Shown here: one piece after another, positions 36,019 through 45,548 of the stretch
Position numbering within the stretch: position 1 is the stretch's first letter
Layout: every line of letters begins with the position of its first letter
NCBI GenBank assembly: GCA_946415475.1
Contig: CAMKSQ010000009.1
Span: forward strand, 1-61,284
Direction: 5' to 3'
Length of the DNA: 61,284 nucleotides
From: an uncultured Bacteroidales bacterium
Lineage (GTDB): Bacteria; Bacteroidota; Bacteroidia; Bacteroidales; UBA932
Program-made: the position numbers and the translations under genes
Notes under the pieces: generated by a model
What the model was told of the DNA's origin: nothing
Seen by the model: the letters and a program-made list of their open reading frames with translations, nothing else
Database searches by the model: none

Positions 36019-36734
36019 GATTGAGCCCGGATCGCAAAGCAGGAATCTATATCACCGTGAGCGTGCACCTCGCGGTGATTATCGTATTGCTGGCGGTACG
36101 GATTGATTATGAAGTGCAGCGGGAAAACAGCTTTGTGCTGGACTTTACGCAGCAGGAAGAATTGGAGCGGCAGCAGGAGCAGGCACAGCTGCACGAGATA
36201 GCGGAGCAAGACTTGGAACGTATGCTGCAGGCCGCCGCGGCCTTGCAAAATACCCAGGTGAGGAACGTAGCTGTGGACCGCAGCGCGCTCAAAGACGACA
36301 AAGGCATCGACGCAGACCAGTTGTACCGGGATGCGGAACGCCTGGCACAGGAACTGAAGGACGGGCAGAATAGGCAGGTGGAAGACCCAGAAGCCTTCGC
36401 CGCCACGCAGCCCAGTCCTGTAAAAGAAGAAAAAGAGGAACCGCGGGCATATAGCGGTCCATCCGTGCTCTCCTGGAGCCTGGACGGACGCAAAGCCTCG
36501 CACCTTCCCATTCCGGCCTACCGTTGCTACGGCGCCGGAGAAGTGACGGTGATTATCACCGTAAACAACCAGGGCACCGTGGTTAACGCCAAGGTGGACG
36601 ATAAACTCTCGGCAGACGACAACTGCCTGCGTACCTTCGCCACCCGCGCCGCCCGCCTGTCCAAGTTTTCGGCCTCCCCTACTGCCCCCGCCAGGCAGAT
36701 TGGAACCATTACTTATGCTTTTATTGCGCAATGA
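36015..36734 (+). CDS. TonB-like energy-transducer protein
   Basis: The 239-residue protein has a cytoplasmic stub, one N-terminal helix (about residues 11-30), a long Glu/Gln-rich coiled-coil spacer (ERQQEQAQLHEIAEQDLERM), and a C-terminal TonB-fold domain of about 85 residues (GAGEVTVIITVNNQGTVV and onward, short of limit). TonB-type proteins transmit ExbB/D force to outer-membrane receptors. The C-terminal domain is compact and atypical, so TolA-like use is possible. It overlaps udk and the acyltransferase gene by four bases each. Confidence 0.7.
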   Translation: MRLSPDRKAGIYITVSVHLAVIIVLLAVRIDYEVQRENSFVLDFTQQEELERQQEQAQLHEIAEQDLERMLQAAAALQNTQVRNVAVDRSALKDDKGIDADQLYRDAERLAQELKDGQNRQVEDPEAFAATQPSPVKEEKEEPRAYSGPSVLSWSLDGRKASHLPIPAYRCYGAGEVTVIITVNNQGTVVNAKVDDKLSADDNCLRTFATRAARLSKFSASPTAPARQIGTITYAFIAQ

Positions 36735-38551
36735 GTATGAAAGAAGACGAAGCCGTTTTAGGTCCTGAGAAATTGCGGGACATGCTGGGGCTCAAAGGAG
36801 CCTTCGGCAAGTTGGTTGCCAATGTGGTCATCAAGGCTGTGGAGATAGACAAGGTGAACGAGATGCGTCCCAAGTTTGCCGGAGAATGCGCTCCGGATTT
36901 TGCCCGGGATGTCATTAAAGAGGTGGGGGTCCACTATGAGGTTCCCGAGGAACAGCTGGCCCACATTCCCGCTGAAGGTGCGTTCATCACCGTCTCCAAC
37001 CATCCCATCGGCAGTGTCGATGGCCTTATCCTGTGCGATATGGTAGGTCACCGGCGTCCGGATTACAAGCTCATGACCACCTACCTGCTGTCGCTCATTC
37101 CGGAACTCAAGGACCACTTCCTTCCCGTAGACAATATCACAGGTGAGCTGGTTGCCCAAAATGTGGACAGCATACGCGATGCCCGGGAATTCCTGCAAAA
37201 TGGCGGCGGAGTGGGCTTCTTCCCCGCAGGAGAAGTATCCTCCTACCAGAAAGAGGAGGCGCAGCGGACCGCTGTCGGGGACGAGCCCGTCATTGAAGAC
37301 ATTCCCTGGTCCCGCACCATCGCCAAGCTCATCAAACGGACCGGTGTTCCGGTGATTCCCATTTATTTCGATGCTTCCAACTCGGAGAACTTCCACAAGC
37401 TGGGAAAGATTCACCCGCGCCTGCGCACCATACGCCTGGTTCATGAACTGTTCAATAAGCGGGGTGCCTTGGTAAAAGTTCGGATCGGCCAGCCCATTCC
37501 GGCGGCAGAACTGGCCGAAATGGATCCCGTCACGCTCAGCAAATATGTCCGCAACCGTACCTATGCACTGGAAGCCCAGTGCGTGGAAGAGCCTGTGACA
37601 GAGAATCAGTCTTCCCTGCAACCGCTGGCCGCCCCGGTGGATCCGGCTCTCGTGAGGGAGGAGATGGAACGCATTACAGACCGCGTTGTCTTTACCTCCG
37701 GCGACTACCGCTGTTACCTGGTCCCCTCCGCGGAAATTCCTAATACCATGAAGGAACTCGCCCGCTTGCGGGAAATGGTATTCCGTGCCGTTGGAGAAGG
37801 CACCGGGCAGCCGGAGGACACCGATCAATACGACACCTATTACAGGCAGCTCATCCTGTGGAGCATCTCCAACCAGGAGATTGCCGGTGCCTACCGCATT
37901 GGCGTAGGCAGTGAGCTCATGGCCCGGCCGGAAGGTGCCCGCAGCTTCTATTCAGACTCCCTGTTCCACTTCCAGGAGGGCCTCATGCCCTATTTACCCC
38001 AAGCCGTAGAACTGGGCCGGACCATCATCCTTCCCAAATATCAGCGGGATGTAACCACCCTTAAACTCCTGATGTCCGGCATCCTCACCTCCATTGGACG
38101 TATTCCGGGCATGCAATATACCTTGGGTCCTGCCAGTATCAGCAACAGCATTCCGTACTTCTACAAGAGCCTGATCGTGCATTTCATGTTAAAGAACTGC
38201 GCCGCTCCGGAGTCCGAATCCATGGTAAAGCCTTTCCACCCCTTCAAGCCGGATTTCCTGCGCGTAGATCCTGACAGTCTGCTGGTCAACTGCCACAGCC
38301 TGGATGACCTTGACCGCCTTATCCTGGCCCTGAGCGAAGGGAAATACCGCCTGCCGGTCCTTCTGCGCAAGTACGTTTCCTTCGGGGCACGGGTAGTCGG
38401 GTTCAACGTGGACCCGGACTTCTCCAACTCCCTGGATGCCTTTGTGCTGCAATGGATTCATGACATGCCGGAGAACTCTTTCCGCTCCATGGGCAAAATG
38501 CTCACGCCGGAAGAGCTGGACGAGGTTAGAATCCGCACCCAAAGAGTGTAA
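36731..38551 (+). CDS. Bifunctional acyltransferase: PlsC-like plus OlsB-like domains (OlsF/GlsF type)
   Basis: This 606-residue fusion has two halves. The N-terminal half (about 1-280) is a lysophosphatidic-acid-acyltransferase-like domain with NHPIGSVDG, the catalytic His91 and Asp97, and FFPAGEVSSY. The C-terminal half (about 320-606) is a GNAT-type N-acyltransferase like OlsB/GlsB (ELARLREMVFRAVGEGTGQ, ELGRTIILPKYQ). In characterised OlsF/GlsF systems the GNAT half makes the N-acyl amino acid and the PlsC half adds the second acyl chain, giving ornithine or glycine lipids. Headgroup amino acid here unknown. Translationally coupled to the TonB-like gene. Confidence 0.85.
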   Translation: MSMKEDEAVLGPEKLRDMLGLKGAFGKLVANVVIKAVEIDKVNEMRPKFAGECAPDFARDVIKEVGVHYEVPEEQLAHIPAEGAFITVSNHPIGSVDGLILCDMVGHRRPDYKLMTTYLLSLIPELKDHFLPVDNITGELVAQNVDSIRDAREFLQNGGGVGFFPAGEVSSYQKEEAQRTAVGDEPVIEDIPWSRTIAKLIKRTGVPVIPIYFDASNSENFHKLGKIHPRLRTIRLVHELFNKRGALVKVRIGQPIPAAELAEMDPVTLSKYVRNRTYALEAQCVEEPVTENQSSLQPLAAPVDPALVREEMERITDRVVFTSGDYRCYLVPSAEIPNTMKELARLREMVFRAVGEGTGQPEDTDQYDTYYRQLILWSISNQEIAGAYRIGVGSELMARPEGARSFYSDSLFHFQEGLMPYLPQAVELGRTIILPKYQRDVTTLKLLMSGILTSIGRIPGMQYTLGPASISNSIPYFYKSLIVHFMLKNCAAPESESMVKPFHPFKPDFLRVDPDSLLVNCHSLDDLDRLILALSEGKYRLPVLLRKYVSFGARVVGFNVDPDFSNSLDAFVLQWIHDMPENSFRSMGKMLTPEELDEVRIRTQRV

Positions 38552-38553
38552 GT

Positions 38554-39747
38554 ATGCCCATTCTTCTCGCCATACTGCTGTCGTTCCTGCCATATGCGGA
38601 TTCCACCGTGAACGATGCAGGCCGGGAAAAACCCGCCAAGCAGTATCCGAAGCTGGTTACCATGGGCCTGAACCTTTGGGAGCGCCTGAAGCAACCGGAC
38701 CCCAAGTTGGAAACGGAATGGATTTACCAACCGCAAAAAGGCTTTGGAGTGGGTTTGGGTTATGAACTCACGCAGATGGGGGTGAGCCTGAGCTCGCAAA
38801 CCAGCAGTGTCATGGACACAGATGGGAAAATGGTAGCCAACTTTGATTTTAGGTTGGCCCCCTACTTCAACCACCGGCTGGGAATAAGAGGAACGGCCGG
38901 GCCCCTATCGGCAGGTTATTCCTTTGAACTCAAGAAAAAAGGTGAGCGTCCCAGCAGAAGCCTTTTTTTTAATTATCTGGCCAGTCATTATGGTGCCCAG
39001 TTCCAGTACAACCGCTACGATGCCAATATCCTGTACAAGGGTTACCTTCGCCTGAACGATGCGTCTTTAGGGGAACTCAACAACCGTTTTCCCTCCGACA
39101 AGCCGGCCCGGATCTATAATCTGATTGTCGATGGCTTTTACGCCTTCAACCGGCATCGCTTTGCCTATACAGCCGCCTATAACGGGTCCCTCTTGCAGCG
39201 GCGTTCTGCGGGTTCCTGGCTGGTTTCGCTCAAATACATGCAGGGCGACATCCGCCTGGAACCGGACGACGACACCACCCTCTTCCTGCAGGGACTGGGC
39301 TGGTTCACCACTTACCAGCTGTCTGTCGGCGGCGGCTATTCCTACAACTGGGTGCTGTTTCACAAGGACCCCGTGAGCCGTACCAGCTTCCAGGGGCTGC
39401 GGAATGTAACGCTGAACATCACGGCCACCCCTACCCTCTCCCTGTTCAATCGGATGGTAACCCGTCAGTATGAACGGATTGACGAAACCGGCAAGCCTAT
39501 AAAGTATACTTCCAATGTAGCGGACTCCTACCCCGTCGACAGCTTTGGCATGCCCAATTTTATTGCCCGTGCAGGCATACACGCCGCCTTCGGCCATTTT
39601 TACCTGAACCTTTGGGCAGACTACACTTACTTCTACTTTAAGAACCGTGGGAAGGAATTCCATCGGGGCAGCGGCGTGGTAAACCTATCCCAGAACGGCG
39701 GCTTCTCCACTTTCAAAGTGAACCTGGCATTGAACTATCGTTTTTAA
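38554..39747 (+). CDS. DUF4421-like outer-membrane beta-barrel protein
   Basis: The 397-residue protein has a short N-terminal hydrophobic segment ([17 protein letters not shown]) and an amphipathic beta-strand pattern, ending in ALNYRF, a barrel-insertion-type C-terminus. It resembles DUF4421 proteins of Bacteroidota, which have no assigned function. It starts three bases after the acyltransferase stop and ends two bases before cysK, within the same operon. A link to the amino-acyl lipids made next door is inference only. Confidence 0.6.
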   Translation: MPILLAILLSFLPYADSTVNDAGREKPAKQYPKLVTMGLNLWERLKQPDPKLETEWIYQPQKGFGVGLGYELTQMGVSLSSQTSSVMDTDGKMVANFDFRLAPYFNHRLGIRGTAGPLSAGYSFELKKKGERPSRSLFFNYLASHYGAQFQYNRYDANILYKGYLRLNDASLGELNNRFPSDKPARIYNLIVDGFYAFNRHRFAYTAAYNGSLLQRRSAGSWLVSLKYMQGDIRLEPDDDTTLFLQGLGWFTTYQLSVGGGYSYNWVLFHKDPVSRTSFQGLRNVTLNITATPTLSLFNRMVTRQYERIDETGKPIKYTSNVADSYPVDSFGMPNFIARAGIHAAFGHFYLNLWADYTYFYFKNRGKEFHRGSGVVNLSQNGGFSTFKVNLALNYRF

Positions 39748-39749
39748 TT

Positions 39750-40685
39750 ATGGTATATACGAATCTTACGGACCTTATCGGCCATACTCCGCTCCTCAAA
39801 CTGCATGCGCTTGAAGGACAAAAGGCCGATATCCTTGTAAAGCTGGAATATTTCAACCCCGGCGGCAGCGTGAAAGACCGCGTTGCACTGGCCATGATAG
39901 CGGATGCCGAGCAAAAAGGCATCCTGAAGCCCGGCGCAACCATCATCGAGCCCACCAGCGGCAATACAGGCGTGGGCCTGGCCTGGGTGGGTATCGCCAA
40001 GGGGTATAAAGTCATCCTCACTATGCCGGAGACCATGAGCCAGGAGCGGCGTAACCTGCTCAAGGCTTATGGGGCCGAGCTTGTGCTTACCCCCGGCGCA
40101 GCGGGCATGAAAGGTGCCATCGAAAAGGCCCTGGAACTACGGGACGCCATCCCCGACGCCGTCATTCCGGGCCAGTTTGAGAACCCCGCCAACCCGGCCG
40201 CGCACGAGCGCACCACCGGCGAGGAAATATGGGCCGATACCGAAGGCAAGGTGGATGTGCTGGTAGCCGGTGTAGGCACCGGAGGCACGCTGAGCGGCAC
40301 TGGAAAGGCTTTGAAGAAGCATCGGGCCGATATTCAAGTGGTGGCGGTGGAGCCCGCAACATCGGCCGTCCTGTCAACCGGCGTCGCCGGAAAGCACAAA
40401 ATCCAGGGCATCGGAGCAGGCTTTGTCCCCAAGACCTACAACGGCAGCATCGTGGACCGGATTCTTCCCATTGCCGATGACGATGCCATTGCCGCCGCTC
40501 GCCTGCTGGCCCGGAACGAAGGTCTCCTGGTGGGCATTTCTTCCGGCGCGGCTTATGCCGGAGCACTAGCCCTGGCCCGCGAGGACGCCTATGCCGGAAA
40601 AACCATCGTGGCCGTGTTGCCTGACACCGGTGAGCGTTATTTGTCAACGATTTTGTTCGACTACCAGAACTATCCCCTGAAATGA
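39750..40685 (+). CDS. cysK: Cysteine synthase A
   Basis: CysK makes cysteine from O-acetylserine and sulfide using PLP. The PLP lysine is Lys42 in NPGGSVKDR, with [11 protein letters not shown] (substrate loop), [13 protein letters not shown] (phosphate-binding loop) and a C-terminal [10 protein letters not shown]. The length (311 residues) is standard. It overlaps cysE by four bases, giving a complete serine-to-cysteine route in two genes. Confidence 0.95.
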   Translation: MVYTNLTDLIGHTPLLKLHALEGQKADILVKLEYFNPGGSVKDRVALAMIADAEQKGILKPGATIIEPTSGNTGVGLAWVGIAKGYKVILTMPETMSQERRNLLKAYGAELVLTPGAAGMKGAIEKALELRDAIPDAVIPGQFENPANPAAHERTTGEEIWADTEGKVDVLVAGVGTGGTLSGTGKALKKHRADIQVVAVEPATSAVLSTGVAGKHKIQGIGAGFVPKTYNGSIVDRILPIADDDAIAAARLLARNEGLLVGISSGAAYAGALALAREDAYAGKTIVAVLPDTGERYLSTILFDYQNYPLK

Positions 40686-41413
40686 ACTCCATCAAAGAAA
40701 CCAACGAGCGGCTCCGCTTCCTGATGGACAACATCAAAGATGTGGTGTTCCCCATGTATAGCGCCGTACACACGGAGTATGCCCTGCGCGTGGTCCGGGA
40801 TGTGGTAAGCGCACTGACTTCGCCGGAGATTGCAGCCCAGTTCGTAGAAGGACTTCCGGCTATTAAAGAATTGGTTGAGAGTGATGTGGCGGCTATCGCC
40901 AAGAATGACCCGGCTGCCGTTGACCAGCGGGAAATCGTGTTCTGCTACCCGGCCGTTACGGCCATGCTGCACTATCGCTCCGCCCACTTGCTGTACGAGC
41001 TGGGCGTACCGCTGATTCCGCGCATGATTACGGAGCTGGCGCATTCGCAAACGGGCATCGACATTCATCCGGCCGCACAGATTGGTTCGGGCCTGGCGAT
41101 TGACCATGGAACCGGCATCGTCATTGGTTCCACTTCCGTGATTGGCAACGATTGTGCATTGTATCAAGGTGTTACGCTGGGTGCTAAGAATTTTGTGTAC
41201 GACGAATGCGGCCTTCCGCGCGACATTCCCCGTCATCCGCATCTGGAAGATGATGTCACCGTGTACTCCAACGCTACCATTCTGGGAAATATCACCATAG
41301 GAAAAGGCTCCGTGATTGGTGGTAACGTATGGCTCACGCACTCCGTTCCGCCCCATTCCCGTATTCTGCAGGGGAACGCAGTGGAGTCCTTTACCGACGG
41401 CGCAGGGATTTAG
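40682..41413 (+). CDS. cysE: Serine O-acetyltransferase
   Basis: CysE acetylates serine with acetyl-CoA. The 243-residue protein has an alpha-helical N-terminus, then the left-handed beta-helix (hexapeptide) domain with [21 protein letters not shown] (shown within limit), the family active-site His, and GVTLGAKN. The product feeds CysK. The usual C-terminal Ile that docks CysK is present (ending DGAGI), consistent with a cysteine-synthase complex. Its stop overlaps the convergent GNAT gene stop. Confidence 0.93.
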   Translation: MNSIKETNERLRFLMDNIKDVVFPMYSAVHTEYALRVVRDVVSALTSPEIAAQFVEGLPAIKELVESDVAAIAKNDPAAVDQREIVFCYPAVTAMLHYRSAHLLYELGVPLIPRMITELAHSQTGIDIHPAAQIGSGLAIDHGTGIVIGSTSVIGNDCALYQGVTLGAKNFVYDECGLPRDIPRHPHLEDDVTVYSNATILGNITIGKGSVIGGNVWLTHSVPPHSRILQGNAVESFTDGAGI

Positions 41414-41895
41414 ATTTTCTGATAGGCCAGGCGCGGGTCGCCGGAGGCCAGGTAGATGATGCCGCAGTACGAGAATCCGTGTTTGAGGATGTTGTGCTGC
41501 ATGATGTGATTGTCTTCGTGAGTGTCGATCCGGATGTTCCGGTCATGGGCAAAGGCGAAGTCCATGATGGCAGCGAACACGCCGTGCACCTCCGGAAAGC
41601 TGGCAATCCGGTGGATGACATGGTAAGGCTGTCGGTCGTCCAGCCATGCTCCTCCATAGATGGTGCTATAAGTAGGCTCCGGCGAGGGCATGAAGGTAAA
41701 ATACCCCACCACCCGGGAGTCCTCCTCCAGCACATAACCTTGCTGTTTGTCGATATCGTCCTGAATCACCTGCTCCGACGGATACCCGTCCGCCCACTGG
41801 TGCATATTCCCGTCCGCCCGCATAATCCCCTTGGCCGCCTCCAGGACGGTCATAATAGCCTGAATGTCAGGCGCTATAGCACGGCGTATGGTCAT
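41410..41895 (-). CDS. GNAT-family N-acetyltransferase
   Basis: The 161-residue protein has the GNAT core: an N-terminal R-x-A helix, strand VVGYFTFMP, and an acetyl-CoA region. The QxxGxG/A loop is replaced by PEVHGVFAAIMDFA, as in some GNATs. Near the C-terminus is HNILKHGFSYCGII, a common ending of small GNATs. Substrate unknown. ATG 41895 is chosen because the -7 box TATCTTTG (41910-41903) ends only seven bases upstream. Convergent with cysE. Confidence 0.75.
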   Translation of the reverse strand: MTIRRAIAPDIQAIMTVLEAAKGIMRADGNMHQWADGYPSEQVIQDDIDKQQGYVLEEDSRVVGYFTFMPSPEPTYSTIYGGAWLDDRQPYHVIHRIASFPEVHGVFAAIMDFAFAHDRNIRIDTHEDNHIMQHNILKHGFSYCGIIYLASGDPRLAYQKI

Positions 41896-41902
41896 CGTTC
41901 CG

Positions 41903-41910
41903 CAAAGATA
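41903..41910 (-). promoter_or_regulatory. -7 promoter box (TATCTTTG), near-leaderless
   Basis: Perfect match on the minus strand, seven bases from ATG 41895. Confidence 0.55.
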
Positions 41911-41946
41911 CAACAATGACCGATTATATGCAATCGCCGCGGCGGG

Positions 41947-44325
41947 CTAGAGATTGATCTCGAGCTCCTGCTTGCCGGGCTTGTAGGGGATGAAGACCTT
42001 GCCGCCTTTTCCGGTCTGGTGGATGACGAGGTGGTATTCGGCGTCACGGAAGCGGCGGAGAACCTTGTAGGTGCCGATGGGGATGCATGGCTCCACGAGC
42101 AGGCCATCGAACTGCGGCTTGATGCCCAGCAGGGCCTCGCTCACGGCCTTCCAGGTCCAGGCAGCTGTACCGGTGAGCCAGCTGTTCTTGCCCTCGCCGG
42201 GTTTAAAGGCATCCTTGCCGGCCACCATCTGGCAGAACACATACGGTTCCACTTTCCGGAGGGACTGATCCTTTGCAAAGGCGGGCGTAATCTTCTGATA
42301 ATGGCGCCAGGCATCATCGGCCCGACCGGCCATGGCCTCACCGATAATGACCCAAGGATTGTTGTGGCAGAAAATGCCGGCGTTTTCCTTGTAGCCTTCC
42401 GGATAAGAACTGATTTCGCCGTAGTCGATGTAGTACTTGGTGTAAGCCGGATTGTTCAGGACCAGGCCGTACTCGCATTCCAGGTACTTCTTTGCGGAGT
42501 CCAGCGCCTTGTCGCAGAGGCCTTCTTCTGCCCCGATGCGCGCCATGGTGCACCAGCCCTGGCTCTCGATGAAGATCTTTCCTTCCTCGCACTCATGGGA
42601 GCCGATCTTGTTGCCGTAAAAATCGTAGGCACGCAGGAACCATTCTCCGTCCCAGCCATCCTTTTTCACGGCTGCTTCCATATCGGCCACGGCCGCCTTT
42701 ACGCCGGCGGCATCGCTGTCCCCTATCCGATCCAGGAGTTCGGCAAAGTCGCGGCCCTCGGCCACAAACAGGCCGGCGATCATCAAGGATTCAGCCTTGG
42801 AGCCTTCGGATTGGTTCTCGGTGGTCTGGAAAGACTCGTCGGGATTGTCCGAGAAGCAGTTCAGGTTCAGGCAGTCGTTCCAGTCCGCGCGGCCGATTAA
42901 CGGCAGTCCATGAGGGCCCAGGTTGTCCGTAACATGCTTGAAGCTGATTTTCAGGTGCTCCAACAGCGAAACCTCCGAACCGGGTTGGTTGTCGAAGGGT
43001 ACGAGTTCATCCAGGATACCGAAATCGCCGGTTTCCCGGATATAGGCCACGGTGCCGAAGATGAGCCACAGCGGGTCATCGTTGAAACCGCCGCCAATGT
43101 CGTTATTTCCTCGTTTGGTAAGGGGCTGATACTGATGGTAGCAACCGCCGTCCGGGAACTGGGTGGCGGCGATATCCAGGATACGCTGGCGCGCCCGCTC
43201 CGGAATCATATGCACGATGCCCGTCAGATCCTGGTTGGAATCCCGGAAGCCCATTCCCCGGCCGATGCCGCTCTCGAAGAAACTGGCGCTCCGGCTGAAG
43301 AAGAAGGTGATCATGCACTGGTACTGGTTCCAGATATTGACCGTCCGGTCCAGCTCCTGCACGTCAGACTGCACCGAGAAGCGGGAAAGAAGGCCGTCCC
43401 AGAAGGTTTTGAGCTCCGCGAAAGCGGCGTCCACCTGCGCAGGAGATGCGAAAGCGTCCATCATCTTGAGCGCCCGCTCCTTGTTGATAACACCAGGGGC
43501 GACGAACTTCTTGTCGGCCGGATTCTCCACATAGCCCAGTACAAAAATAAGTTCCTCCTCCTGCCCCGGCTCCAGGACCAGGTCCAGGCGGTGAGAAGCA
43601 ACAGGACTCCAGCCGTGGGCGATGGAATTGCCCGACGTTCCGGCAACTACCTGCTGCGGAGCTTCAAAGCCATTATAGAGGCCGATAAAAGTCTCACGAT
43701 CCGTGTCGAAGCCGTTGAAGGGACGGTTTACGCCAAAGAACGCATAATGGTTCCGGCGTTCCCGGTATTCTGTCTTGTGATAAAGCACGTTCCCTTCCAC
43801 TTCTACCTCTCCGGTAGAGAGGTTGCGCTGGAAATTCTCCATATCGGTGGAACCGTTCCAAAGGCACCACTCGGCAAAGGAGTACAGTTGAATGCGCTTA
43901 GTGGCAGAGCCGGTGTTGGTGAGCCGGACCCGGTGCACCTCGCAGGGGTGGCCAAGAGGGACGAAGAAAAGGACATCGGCCTTTAAGCCATCCTTGACAC
44001 CCGTAATCCGGGTATATCCCATGCCGTGACGACACTCATAGCTGCCCAGCGGGGTTTTGCAGGGTTTCCAGCCGGGGCTCCACACCGTATTGCCGTCCTT
44101 GATATAATAGTAGCGGCCGCCGGCATCCATGGGAACACCGTTGTAGCGGTAACGCAGGATGCGGCGGAACTTGGCATCCTTGTAAAAACAATAGCCGCCT
44201 GCCGTATTGGAAATGAGGGAGAAGAAATTCTCCGTTCCCATATAATTGATCCAGGGCCAGGGCGTATCCGGCCTGGTAATCACATATTCACGCGAAGCGT
44301 CGTCAAAATGACCAAAGGTTTCCAT
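41947..44325 (-). CDS. GH94 cellobiose/cello-oligosaccharide phosphorylase
   Basis: GH94 enzymes phosphorolyse beta-glucosides, yielding glucose 1-phosphate. Clear motifs in the 792 residues are [23 protein letters not shown] and [13 protein letters not shown], which holds the catalytic acid Asp. No signal peptide is present, so it is cytoplasmic, saving one ATP per imported disaccharide. The strongest resemblance is to cellobiose phosphorylase; specificity (cellobiose versus cellodextrin) is not certain. It has its own -7 box (44350-44343) 17 bases upstream, despite lying 57 bases from the GH5 gene. Confidence 0.9.
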   Translation of the reverse strand: METFGHFDDASREYVITRPDTPWPWINYMGTENFFSLISNTAGGYCFYKDAKFRRILRYRYNGVPMDAGGRYYYIKDGNTVWSPGWKPCKTPLGSYECRHGMGYTRITGVKDGLKADVLFFVPLGHPCEVHRVRLTNTGSATKRIQLYSFAEWCLWNGSTDMENFQRNLSTGEVEVEGNVLYHKTEYRERRNHYAFFGVNRPFNGFDTDRETFIGLYNGFEAPQQVVAGTSGNSIAHGWSPVASHRLDLVLEPGQEEELIFVLGYVENPADKKFVAPGVINKERALKMMDAFASPAQVDAAFAELKTFWDGLLSRFSVQSDVQELDRTVNIWNQYQCMITFFFSRSASFFESGIGRGMGFRDSNQDLTGIVHMIPERARQRILDIAATQFPDGGCYHQYQPLTKRGNNDIGGGFNDDPLWLIFGTVAYIRETGDFGILDELVPFDNQPGSEVSLLEHLKISFKHVTDNLGPHGLPLIGRADWNDCLNLNCFSDNPDESFQTTENQSEGSKAESLMIAGLFVAEGRDFAELLDRIGDSDAAGVKAAVADMEAAVKKDGWDGEWFLRAYDFYGNKIGSHECEEGKIFIESQGWCTMARIGAEEGLCDKALDSAKKYLECEYGLVLNNPAYTKYYIDYGEISSYPEGYKENAGIFCHNNPWVIIGEAMAGRADDAWRHYQKITPAFAKDQSLRKVEPYVFCQMVAGKDAFKPGEGKNSWLTGTAAWTWKAVSEALLGIKPQFDGLLVEPCIPIGTYKVLRRFRDAEYHLVIHQTGKGGKVFIPYKPGKQELEINL

Positions 44326-44342
44326 AACGAATTTTTAGCACA

Positions 44343-44350
44343 CAAAGATA
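44343..44350 (-). promoter_or_regulatory. -7 promoter box (TATCTTTG) for the GH94 gene
   Basis: Perfect match, 17 bases before ATG 44325. Confidence 0.55.
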
Positions 44351-44382
44351 CGCATTTTTACGCATTAGGTATCCGGAAAAGC

Positions 44383-45396
44383 TTATTTTAGGGCGGCCTT
44401 CTGCTGCAAGTAGGCTTTGAAGAAGCGGCCCTGGGTGCTGGGAGTAAAATCCCAGTCCGTGATGAGCGTAGGTGCCCAGCTGGTATCGAAGCACCATACC
44501 GTAAAGGAAATGCCTTTCTGCTCCAGATACTTGGTGATGTGCTCCCCATAGACATCCGTTGAAATCACGGGAATGTGGGCTCCGCGTTCGTTTTCCAGGC
44601 AATAGCCAATTTCCGTGCAGATAACCGGATATTGATCGGCCACATAGCCAAAGTCCTCTTCCCATTTCTCCTCCCAGGGTTCGGGGCGTTTCATCGGATA
44701 CGGATGGCACACGTAGGCCACATTCTCGCGGCGTACCGGCTCAGCCGCTACCGGAGTCAGGTCATACGCCCAGTTGAATCCGGCGCACAGGCAAATGGCA
44801 CGGGGATTATAGGTACGTACAGTGTCGATAATCTGCTCCTGCAGATCCCTCCATTCGGTCCAGGAGCATTCCCCCACATTGGGAGCCGTTACCGTAGGCT
44901 CGTTGAAGAGTTCGTACAATGCCACGGTAGGCTCGTCTTTATAGCGCTGGGCTGCCGTACGCCAGAACTTAAAGGTTTCGGCCTTGGTGGTATTGTACAT
45001 GGGCGAGGTATAGAGTTCGTCCTTCAGGTTGCCGATAGAATGCCAGTCCATGATAACGTACATGCCGTGCTGTTTGGCCCAGGCAATGCCCTGGTCCATG
45101 GCTTTGAAGGTTTCCTCCCAGCCCATGTCGTTCAGATTGGCCGGGTGGACGGCGAAGCGCACCACGTTGGCGCCCCAGTCAGCGGCCTCTGCAAAGTAGC
45201 GTTCGTTCCACTGGCCATCGCGGACCAGTTTCACCGGATCCGAGTAACAAAGCCCGCGGAAAACCAGTTCGTTCCCATCCGGGCCGATAAACTTATTCCC
45301 TTGCACTTTTACCCAGGCGCTGCCGGAAGAACAGGATGTCGAGAGCAGGAGGGCGACCACAGCTGCTGCAATGATGGAAAGGGCATTCTTAATCAT
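44383..45396 (-). CDS. GH5-family glycoside hydrolase lipoprotein
   Basis: The protein is 337 residues from ATG 45396. A lipoprotein signal leads to Cys22 (STSC). The TIM-barrel GH5 motifs follow: LFNEPT carries the acid/base Glu, ICTEIGY the nucleophile Glu, and DWHS, VRFAVHP and CHPYP are typical intermediate blocks. It cleaves beta-1,4-glucan or related chains at the cell surface or periplasm. It is the upstream partner of the GH94 phosphorylase. Starting at ATG 45396 fits the lipobox better than a TTG 12 bases upstream. Confidence 0.88.
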   Translation of the reverse strand: MIKNALSIIAAAVVALLLSTSCSSGSAWVKVQGNKFIGPDGNELVFRGLCYSDPVKLVRDGQWNERYFAEAADWGANVVRFAVHPANLNDMGWEETFKAMDQGIAWAKQHGMYVIMDWHSIGNLKDELYTSPMYNTTKAETFKFWRTAAQRYKDEPTVALYELFNEPTVTAPNVGECSWTEWRDLQEQIIDTVRTYNPRAICLCAGFNWAYDLTPVAAEPVRRENVAYVCHPYPMKRPEPWEEKWEEDFGYVADQYPVICTEIGYCLENERGAHIPVISTDVYGEHITKYLEQKGISFTVWCFDTSWAPTLITDWDFTPSTQGRFFKAYLQQKAALK

Positions 45397-45425
45397 AGTG
45401 ATTGACAATTGGCTAAATGTTCTTA

Positions 45426-45433
45426 CAAAATTA
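45426..45433 (-). promoter_or_regulatory. -7 promoter box (TAATTTTG) for the GH5 gene
   Basis: Perfect TAnnTTTG on the minus strand. The divergent gap to 45549 also holds the plus-strand box. Confidence 0.55.
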
Positions 45434-45507
45434 AGAAAAAAGATGGAATTCGTCGAAGGAATCGGGGCGTTTGTCTAAAACCGGCAACGCCCCGTTGCTT
45501 TTTGCCC

Positions 45508-45515
45508 TACTTTTG
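45508..45515 (+). promoter_or_regulatory. -7 promoter box (TACTTTTG) for the outer-membrane protein gene
   Basis: Perfect TAnnTTTG, giving a leader of about 28 bases before ATG 45549. Confidence 0.55.
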
Positions 45516-45548
45516 CTTCCGAAAACGCGAAATAAAGACGAAAAGCAT